Shown: in pieces, positions 44,701 through 49,295 of the stretch
Layout of the letters: each line of letters begins with the position of its first letter
How positions within the stretch are numbered: the stretch's first letter is position 1
Notes under the pieces: model-generated
Databases searched by the model: none
What the model was told of the DNA's origin: nothing
Seen by the model: the letters and a program-made list of their open reading frames with translations, nothing else
Position numbers and translations under genes: made by a program
NCBI GenBank assembly: GCA_002435715.1
Contig: DISD01000101.1
Coordinates: forward strand, 1-49,295
Direction: 5' to 3'
Length of the DNA: 49,295 bases
DNA from: Rhodospirillaceae bacterium UBA6219
Lineage (GTDB): Bacteria > Pseudomonadota > Alphaproteobacteria > Rhodospirillales > Magnetospirillaceae

Positions 44701-45073
44701 GCTGCTGCGCTGCGACCCGTTGCCTGAAATCGTCGCCGATTCGGCGCTGTTGACCGAATTGCTGGAACAATTGTTCGGCAACGCCATCGATTATCGCGGC
44801 CGGGACGAAGCGGTGACGGTCACGATCCGCTTGCTCCGACGCAGCAAGGACTGGCTGTTGCAGGTGTGTGACGACGGTCCTGGGTTGCCGCCCAACATGA
44901 TCCGCCACGACCCGCAAGCCTTTGAAACCGGAACCGGGCAGGCCCCGGATTCCACCGGGATCGGTTTGGCCATCTGCCGGGTCATCGCCCAGGCCCATGG
45001 CGGTGAGATATGGTTGAGCAACGGTATCGACGGTGGGGCGGAAGTCAACGTGACCCTGGCGGATAACGTCTAG
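41789..45073 (+). CDS. Tandem double sensor histidine kinase with split catalytic functions
   Basis: A 1094-residue protein made of two homologous units. Unit 1 (1-530) has TM helices 20-41 and 261-279, an extracytoplasmic sensor between them, a coiled coil, a HisKA-type helix with AAHHLQEPLRPL (acceptor His337) and an ATPase-like domain (about 400-515). That domain lacks the N-box Asn (Thr445) and the DxGxG and GxGxG loops. Unit 2 (531-1094) has TM 535-552 and 808-828, a Cache-like sensor, a coiled coil and a helix with Thr884 where His is expected. It ends in a complete HATPase_c domain: Asn998, DDGPGLP (1028-1034), STGIGLAI (1055-1062). The sensors also align (RGIDALLDE / RGIDVILAE; TAFPEL / RAFPEI). 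The start is GTG 41789, with no clear ribosome binding site. No response regulator is adjacent. Confidence 0.85.
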   Translation: MQENQAPAVTLTRSRRSMRPLVAVAVLLVVVMEGLLVAHLWRGHSRAEADSLLVATSLSQALEQHVAGQFRGIDALLDETAVIVQAGHHHTPSVVAHLRERLTAFPELTGLILVTEDAGQSLLLGDQSLTQAQLSWLRQRLTSAGRPLLVAPPLPDGDRRLPVARRFQLAGRPAAIVTLLDADQVAEYLQSVQVEETSRLLVVHGSAVVVAQVPNHALAFGLPVHDSGNTLGVAVPVEDLNLSVRVDMDKDQTFALWRMNASLQLVLLLAFCAALYYWARRGDRAWRDLVAIRDSLEEMVEKRGVELQTALEHLDHKVRQVGSANRELRRLSMVAAHHLQEPLRPLVSYSQMLARGLPAANPAAGEILDRLIVGGKDMKVLLKGFQQRVSDLSIDAPEETVDLMVAVQGAMVDCGMDVPIRVGDLPMVTVSPHSTTELLIQVFRTLAGLGASEIALSSVLRSQGWVVDVVAIGPLMAEADTSVAVRVCLSLASLNGLNLSFLGQGFQLVLSAGEKVATQVAGVETPAPRPLMRARLQALGLIFILVGVVYWQVDREREAAIHAAQVLTRSVANSIDQQISGSLRGIDVILAEAAEAIQSGAAKSMDFSIRMEAILRAFPEINFIGRVDAQGVLDVNTWPPMPVPDQPIRVGDRAYFQKARRLGHDSIIVGDPNVGKLTHGRAWHLARPLRDARGDFIGLVLANVNPDHYARFLERVLLDVNGGTALIGTNGLMIARAPAHAQKFGMDISTSDLFTQWLPQSPHGTAHLISKADGNDKYLAYRTLSPYPLVVTSAVSRNKALAEWRRQAWFSATVAALLGGAVFALAWRSDRGMRRIQRQHAALQNEIERRMEGLEAARSQSDARAASLERLNEQLREILAIITTQMDVPLAALQRDVAALGPMVDTFEDQVGREELAYVANAISRLSALLRDFQHFVQVVGTVPHRGVLDLNALVRLVADSMDRRFGQGVLLLRCDPLPEIVADSALLTELLEQLFGNAIDYRGRDEAVTVTIRLLRRSKDWLLQVCDDGPGLPPNMIRHDPQAFETGTGQAPDSTGIGLAICRVIAQAHGGEIWLSNGIDGGAEVNVTLADNV

Positions 45074-45118
45074 GCTTGCAAAGCGGCCCGTGCCGGGGGG
45101 CTCAATCGCCGCTCGGGT

Positions 45119-45154
45119 TTAACGCATTTCCACGCTTGGCGTGACCATGCCTTA
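45119..45154 (+). repeat. 36-bp palindromic intergenic repeat, copy 2
   Basis: This copy is built around CACGC-TTG-GCGTG and aligns with the reverse complement of 3787-3822 at about 30 of 36 positions. It sits between two convergent genes and its right end forms the stop codon of the periplasmic-protein gene, so it may also serve as a terminator. Confidence 0.5.
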
Positions 45155-45619
45155 CTTGCTGGTCCTGGCATAGGTCTGGCCGTCCCAGTACAGGAACTGG
45201 GTGCCGGTGTCGATGGTGCGCCAGTTTTGGCGGATGTCGTCGGTGGCGAACAAGGTGTCCTCGTCCCCCCACGACCAGCCGATGGCCAGCCAGCCCTTGT
45301 CGGTCCAGGTGGCCACCACCAGCGGAAAACCCTGTTCCGCTTCCCATCCCGCCTTGGTGACCATCACCACCAATTCGGCACGGTTGTCGCCGTCCAGGTC
45401 GAAACGGCCGAAGCGCAGGGATTCGCGGCCGAACGCCTCGGTCGATTGGGTTTCGAAATAAGGCTTCCAATGGGTTTTGACCAAGGCGACCACGTCGTCC
45501 AGGCCTTTGTCCGGCATCGGCAACATGGCGATCTGGCCCACCGGTGCGGGAACCGGCGCCTGTGCGTGGGCACAAAGCGGCAGGAAAAACAGGCTGAGGG
45601 CGATCAAGGCGTGGCGCAT
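45152..45619 (-). CDS. Periplasmic protein with DxDGDN motif, unknown function
   Basis: A 155-residue secreted protein. Its signal peptide ends near residue 19 (LPLCAHA before QAPVPAPV). The mature part carries GRFDLDGDNRAELVVMVT (about residues 71-88), a calcium-binding-like loop typical of FG-GAP or dockerin-like repeats followed by a beta strand. It then shows Trp-rich strands (WEAEQGFPLVVATWTDKGW, GQTYARTSK). I know no function. It is a single gene, convergent with the tandem kinase and divergent from flagellin. Its stop codon lies inside the palindromic repeat at 45119-45154. Confidence 0.65.
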   Translation of the reverse strand: MRHALIALSLFFLPLCAHAQAPVPAPVGQIAMLPMPDKGLDDVVALVKTHWKPYFETQSTEAFGRESLRFGRFDLDGDNRAELVVMVTKAGWEAEQGFPLVVATWTDKGWLAIGWSWGDEDTLFATDDIRQNWRTIDTGTQFLYWDGQTYARTSK

Positions 45620-45668
45620 GATGAAACCGCAAGATAGGAACGGCCGGGGCGGGCGTCAACGTGTCAAA

Positions 45669-45698
45669 TTGCCTGTTTTGACGCATGTGTGCTATGAT
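45669..45698 (+). promoter_or_regulatory. Candidate promoter of the flagellin gene
   Basis: TTGCCT (45669-45674), 18 bases and TATGAT (45693-45698) lie about 32 bases before the flagellin ATG. No sigma-28 or sigma-54 flagellar promoter was recognised here. The inverted pair GTCAA/TTGAC at about 45652-45682 could be an operator. Confidence 0.35.
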
Positions 45699-45729
45699 GC
45701 TTTCGGGCGCTTTACACGGGATCAGAACG

Positions 45730-46548
45730 ATGCCGGTCGATCAGATCACTTTGACCGCAGCAACGCGGGCCAGTTTGACCACCCAGCAAAGCCTGGCTGC
45801 CAGCACGGCGAAGCATTCGCAGAACCTGTCCACCGGGAAAAAGATCAGCCGCGTCACCGATGACGCGGTGGCGTTTTATGCCGCCCGGGCACTGAGCGAA
45901 CGTTCGTCTGATCTGGGCGCCGTCAAGGATTCGGTGGGCCAAGGCATTTCCACCATTAACGCCGCGCAGGTCGGCGCCGACAGTGTCAACGCCTTGGTCG
46001 GCCAACTGAAGGGCTTGGCGACCGCCGCCTTGGCGAGCTCCGACGCCACCGAAAGGGCGTCCTTGGCCAGCCAGTACAACCAGACCCTCAGCCAGGTGGA
46101 TTCCCTGGTCAAGGATGCCAGCTATGGCGGGGTCAACCTGTTGTCGTCATCGTCGTCGTCGTTGACCGTATCGTTCGGCGCCTCGACCGGCGATTCCTTG
46201 AGCGTTTCGCCCCAGGACCTCAGCGCGTCGTCGTTGGGCCTGTCGGCGGTGGCCGCCGATGGCAGCTCTTTCTCGACCAGCACCTTGACGGCCTTGGACA
46301 ATGCCGCCAAGACGGTCTCTTCCGCCGCCTCCAACCTGGGGGCCAATGTCAGCGCGCTGTCCATCCGCGCCGAAGCGGCCCAGAACCAGGCCAACATCGC
46401 CACCGCAGGGGCGGCCAATCTGACCGAGGCCAATCTGAACGAGGAAGGCGCGTCGTTGCTGGCGGCCCAGACCCGCAGCCAATTGGCGCGGGCCGGCCAA
46501 AGCGTGTCCCAGCAACAGCAATCGGCGCTGCTGACCCTGTTCAAATGA
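45730..46548 (+). CDS. Flagellin
   Basis: A 272-residue flagellin, the filament subunit. The N-terminal D0/D1 helices are recognisable (AASTAKHSQNLSTGKKISRVTDDAVAFYAARALSERSSDL), matching the family's STGxxI...DDAA pattern. The short variable domain (about 140-200) is Ser/Thr-rich, and the C-terminal D1/D0 helices end in QSVSQQQQSALLTLFK. The extreme N-terminus (MPVDQITLTAATRAS) departs from the common AINTN-type start, so this is a diverged paralogue. ATG 45730 is chosen; an earlier in-frame start at 45685 would add 15 residues not typical of flagellins. The stop overlaps the flaF start as ATGA. Confidence 0.85.
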   Translation: MPVDQITLTAATRASLTTQQSLAASTAKHSQNLSTGKKISRVTDDAVAFYAARALSERSSDLGAVKDSVGQGISTINAAQVGADSVNALVGQLKGLATAALASSDATERASLASQYNQTLSQVDSLVKDASYGGVNLLSSSSSSLTVSFGASTGDSLSVSPQDLSASSLGLSAVAADGSSFSTSTLTALDNAAKTVSSAASNLGANVSALSIRAEAAQNQANIATAGAANLTEANLNEEGASLLAAQTRSQLARAGQSVSQQQQSALLTLFK

Positions 46549-46910
46549 TCAGGAAGCCCACCGACCCTTATGGCGCCTATGGTATGGCGCAAGGGTCCGC
46601 CTTGTCTTTGCGGCAAGGCGATTCGCTGGCTTTCACCCGTGCCGCCAACGCCTTGGAACAAGCCGCCAAGAACGGCGACCGGACCGCCCGTGAACAAGCG
46701 TTGAAGCGCAACCAGCTCTTATGGACCCAGGTCCAGCGCCTGTTGGTTCCCGACAGCCATCCGATGCCGGCCAAATTACGGGCCGACATGCTGAGCTTGT
46801 CGCTTTTCGTCGATCGTCAAACGGTGAAAGCCCTGGTCAGTGGCGAGGCCGAGGACATGTTGGCCCTGGTCGATATCGACCGCCAGGTGGCGGCGGGATT
46901 GTTGGAATAG
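46545..46910 (+). CDS. flaF: Flagellar biosynthesis regulator FlaF
   Basis: A 121-residue FlaF-family protein. In Caulobacter and relatives FlaF is needed for flagellin synthesis or secretion. Family features seen are the N-terminal DPYGAYGMAQ (Tyr-rich), FTRAANALEQAAKNGDR and LLWTQVQRLLVPDSHPMPAKLRADMLSLSLFVDRQT. Its start codon overlaps the flagellin stop by four bases, showing translational coupling with the flagellin it probably serves. FlbT, the usual counterpart, is not in the window. Confidence 0.8.
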   Translation: MIRKPTDPYGAYGMAQGSALSLRQGDSLAFTRAANALEQAAKNGDRTAREQALKRNQLLWTQVQRLLVPDSHPMPAKLRADMLSLSLFVDRQTVKALVSGEAEDMLALVDIDRQVAAGLLE

Positions 46911-47051
46911 AGATATATTTTTTCCCCAGAAAACACAGTAAAAATTTGTTATATAAAAAACAAAAAACATTATATGCGGTAAAATAATGTTGAAACTGTC
47001 TTCGGCAGTGCGATATAGAGTCACACAGATGTAAAACATGCGAGCCCCAAA
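46911..47051. promoter_or_regulatory. Strongly A+T-rich intergenic region
   Basis: The first 80 or so bases after flaF have only about one fifth G+C by hand count, unlike anything else in the window. They contain A- and T-runs and a dyad AACATTA (46966-46972) / TAATGTT (46985-46991). It separates flaF from the rhodanese gene and probably includes a terminator and the next promoter, and perhaps a binding site for a nucleoid protein. Confidence 0.45.
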
Positions 47052-47387
47052 ATGAGCCTGCTGAATTCCGCCTTGATCGAATTGGACCCCGAAACCGTCA
47101 ACACCTTGCTGGAAGCCGGCGAAGCCGTGCTGGTGGACGTGCGCGAGGACGAGGAATACGCCGAAGAACGCATCGCCGGTTCGGTGCTTTACCCGATGAG
47201 CGATTTCGAAGTGGACAAATGGCCCAGTTTTCCGGGCAAGAAGGTGATCATCTCGTGCCTGGGCGGCGTGCGCTCGGCCGCCATCGGCAACAAGCTGATC
47301 AGTGCCGGCCATGGTTGGGTCAGCCATATGAAGGGCGGTTTGAACGCTTGGAAGGATGCCGGTCTGCCGACCATCGTGCAGGAATGA
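47052..47387 (+). CDS. Single-domain rhodanese-like protein
   Basis: A 111-residue protein consisting of one rhodanese domain. The active-site loop CLGGVRS (Cys69 to Ser75) has the catalytic cysteine and the CxxGxRS form of single-domain sulfurtransferases. The CH2A-like motif VLVDVREDEEYAEERIAGSVLYPMSDF is also present. It could carry persulfide sulfur in the cytoplasm; no signal peptide is seen. The gene stands between the A+T-rich region and sppA, 74 bases before the latter. Confidence 0.88.
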   Translation: MSLLNSALIELDPETVNTLLEAGEAVLVDVREDEEYAEERIAGSVLYPMSDFEVDKWPSFPGKKVIISCLGGVRSAAIGNKLISAGHGWVSHMKGGLNAWKDAGLPTIVQE

Positions 47388-47461
47388 TCCCCGCTTCACC
47401 TTGACCGGGACGGGGGCGGCGCTTACACAAGATAAGCCCCCATTCCAGCAAGGTGGTTCCG

Positions 47462-49246
47462 ATGCGTCGCCTGGGCCGTTTTTTCCTTGTCACCTTGGCC
47501 GGCATCGGCCTGTTCGTGGTTTTGGCCGTCGGTGGCGGCATCTGGGCCTATTCGGCTATGGGCGACAAGATCGAGCCCCGCCTGCCCAGTTCCATGGTGT
47601 TGAGCCTGGATCTGGAAGCCCAATTCCGCGAGGCGCCCTCTTCCGATCCCTTCGACGCCTTTTCCGGCAAGCGGGCCTATGTGCTCCGCAACGTGGTCGC
47701 CGCCATCGATGCCGCGGCCACCGATCCCAAGGTCAAGGGCCTGTTCGCCACCTTGGGCGGTGGCGGCATGCCCCTGGCCACCGCCCAGGAAGTGCGCGAC
47801 GCCATCTTTCGTTTCAAAGCCAGCGGCAAGCCGGCGGTGGCTTTCGCCGAAACCATGGGCGAGGGCGGCAACGGCACGGTGGGCTATTACCTGTCCACCG
47901 GCTTTTCGCAAATCTGGTTGCAGCCGTCGGGCGAATTGGGGCTGGTGGGGTATTCCGCCGAGACTCCCTTCATCAAGGGGGCGCTGGACCTGTTGGGGAT
48001 CCAGCCGCAGATGGCCGGGCGCAAGGAATACAAATCCGCCATCGAGACCTTTACCGAGACCGGCTATACGGCGCCGCACCGCGAATCCATGGAGGCGTTG
48101 CTGGAATCCTGGGCCAACCAGACCATCAGCGGCATCGCCCAGGGCCGTCGCATGGGCGAGGACAAGGCCAAGGCCCTGTTCGGCAAGGGGCCGTTCCTGG
48201 CCTCAGAGGCGCTGTCGGCCGGTCTGGTCGACCATCTGGGCTATCGTGATCAGGCCTTGCAGGCGGCCGGCGACAGCGGCAAGAAGGGGGAATTGGTGGA
48301 CGTGGCCGCCTATGGCGCCCATCTGTCCAAATCCGGTGGCACCAAGGTGGCGGTGATCACCGGTTCGGGCGCCATCATGCGCGGCGGCGACGACAACGCC
48401 TTTGGCGACAATGACAGCTTCGCCTCTGCCACCACCGCCCAGGCTTTCCGTGACGCCATCGACGATCCGGTGGTCAAGGCCATCTTGTTCCGGGTCAATT
48501 CTCCCGGCGGCTCTTATGTGGCGTCCGACACCATCTGGCACGAAGTGGGCCGCGCCCGTGACGCCGGCAAGAAGGTGGTGGTGTCCATGGCCGGCATGGC
48601 GGCCTCGGGCGGCTATTTCGTTTCCATGGGGGCCGACCGGGTGGTGGCCCAGCCGGCGACCATCACCGGCTCCATCGGGGTGTTTTCCGGCAAGATGGTG
48701 CTGGCCGATCTGTGGGCCAAGTTGGGCATCAACTGGGATGGGGTCAAGCGTGGCGACAATGCCGACATGATGAGCGCCAACAAGCCGTTCTCGCCCCAGG
48801 AATGGGATCGGTTGAACCGCCAATTGGACGCCATCTACGCCGATTTCACCAATAAGGCCGCCAAGGGCCGCAACATGGCCCCCGACCGGCTGGAAGAACT
48901 GGCCAAGGGTCGCATCTGGACCGGTTCCGACGCCCAGGCCCGTGGGCTGGTGGATGCCTTGGGCGGCTGGGACGTGGCCCAGGCGCAACTGCGCGAGCTG
49001 CTGAAACTGGCCCCCGATGCCGGTCTGGAACTGGTGTCTTATCCCAAGCCGTTGTCGCCCTGGCGCAAGCTGGCCAAGATGTTGGGCGGTTCGGGCGGTG
49101 GCCTGACCGAGGACGAAGGAATGCGCGCCTTGCTGCAAGCCGCCAAGGTGGTGGCGCCCTTGACCCGTCAGCTGGAAGCGGCTTCCCCCCGGGCCGGGGA
49201 ATTGCGCTTGCCGCCGGGCAGCACCCCCCTGGGCAGCACACCATGA
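47462..49246 (+). CDS. sppA: Signal peptide peptidase SppA, long type
   Basis: A 594-residue SppA67-type protease of family S49, which degrades cleaved signal peptides in the inner membrane. An N-terminal membrane anchor (about 7-29, FFLVTLAGIGLFVVLAVGGGIW) precedes two S49 domains. The catalytic Lys is in GRKEYKSAIETF (Lys191) and the Ser in GMAASGGYFVSMGADRVV (Ser382), corresponding to Lys209 and Ser409 of E. coli; SIGVFSGK follows. Both residues are present, so the enzyme should be active. ATG 47462 is preferred to GTG 47453 on spacing from AAGG. Its stop overlaps the next start as ATGA. Confidence 0.93.
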   Translation: MRRLGRFFLVTLAGIGLFVVLAVGGGIWAYSAMGDKIEPRLPSSMVLSLDLEAQFREAPSSDPFDAFSGKRAYVLRNVVAAIDAAATDPKVKGLFATLGGGGMPLATAQEVRDAIFRFKASGKPAVAFAETMGEGGNGTVGYYLSTGFSQIWLQPSGELGLVGYSAETPFIKGALDLLGIQPQMAGRKEYKSAIETFTETGYTAPHRESMEALLESWANQTISGIAQGRRMGEDKAKALFGKGPFLASEALSAGLVDHLGYRDQALQAAGDSGKKGELVDVAAYGAHLSKSGGTKVAVITGSGAIMRGGDDNAFGDNDSFASATTAQAFRDAIDDPVVKAILFRVNSPGGSYVASDTIWHEVGRARDAGKKVVVSMAGMAASGGYFVSMGADRVVAQPATITGSIGVFSGKMVLADLWAKLGINWDGVKRGDNADMMSANKPFSPQEWDRLNRQLDAIYADFTNKAAKGRNMAPDRLEELAKGRIWTGSDAQARGLVDALGGWDVAQAQLRELLKLAPDAGLELVSYPKPLSPWRKLAKMLGGSGGGLTEDEGMRALLQAAKVVAPLTRQLEAASPRAGELRLPPGSTPLGSTP

Positions 49247-49295
49247 GCGACACCGCCCCCAAGACCGTGGTGATCACCGGGGCCAGCCGGGGCAT
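49243..49295 (+). CDS. SDR-family oxidoreductase, N-terminus only
   Basis: The first 17 codons of a gene that continues past the right edge: MSDTAPKTVVITGASRG and on. TGASRGI is the glycine-rich NAD(P)-binding start of classical short-chain dehydrogenases. The ATG overlaps the sppA stop by four bases, so the genes are coupled. Substrate cannot be inferred. Confidence 0.75.
   Translation, partial: MSDTAPKTVVITGASRG

Overview
The window is a high-G+C bacterial chromosome segment, densely packed with genes. Gene content points to an alphaproteobacterium, most likely a Rhodospirillales member close to Magnetospirillum. The signs are the lptF-lptD-surA-pdxA-ksgA cluster, a pepA-holC pair, flagellin followed by flaF, and an alphaproteobacterial-type FabI. 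The genus is inference: no magnetosome gene, rRNA or tRNA is present. No insertion sequence, prophage, CRISPR array or origin was seen, and no gene-free stretch exceeds 300 bases.

Region by region. 1-2.8 kb: the start of a DJ-1/PfpI gene, a lipoprotein, a ZntB/CorA transporter and a LysR regulator. 2.9-5.3 kb: heme/cytochrome-oxidase biogenesis (ctaB, a DUF420 membrane protein, a 37-residue membrane peptide), then a row of four hairpins and a metallo-beta-lactamase-fold hydrolase. 5.4-10 kb: a LOG-family nucleotide hydrolase, a cytidylate-kinase-like protein preceded by a large RNA-type stem, and an unrecognised 947-residue Lys/Pro/Ala repeat protein. 10.1-17.1 kb: the outer-membrane biogenesis operon lptF-lptD-surA-pdxA-ksgA, in which LptD carries an extra domain with three tryptophan motifs. 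17.1-23.2 kb: FAD-linked dehydrogenase, Sua5/TsaC, FadL-type porin, CysQ-like phosphatase and a Memo-AMMECR1 fusion, with the partner radical SAM enzyme divergent at 23.2 kb. 24.3-28.7 kb: a UPF0104 membrane protein, two tandem M17 aminopeptidases and holC. 28.7-34.8 kb: an unrecognised secreted 647-residue protein, a chemoreceptor and a PAS-type sigma-54 activator.

34.8-38.5 kb is a complete cyanate system: substrate-binding protein, permease, ATPase and cyanase, divergent from the sigma-54 activator. The intergenic region holds a textbook -24/-12 promoter, three upstream inverted repeats at the right distance and a possible IHF site. Cyanate would be imported and hydrolysed to ammonia and CO2 under control of the divergent activator.

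38.5-49.3 kb: a YihY-family membrane protein, fabI-aroC, and a 1094-residue protein made of two tandem sensor kinases. In that protein the first unit keeps the phospho-acceptor histidine but has a ruined ATPase, and the second has an intact ATPase but no histidine. Then come a small periplasmic protein, flagellin-flaF, a rhodanese, SppA and the start of an SDR gene.

The observations most worth following are the complementary tandem kinase, the repeat protein, the LptD tryptophan motifs, the cyanate regulatory region, and a 36-bp palindromic repeat present twice.
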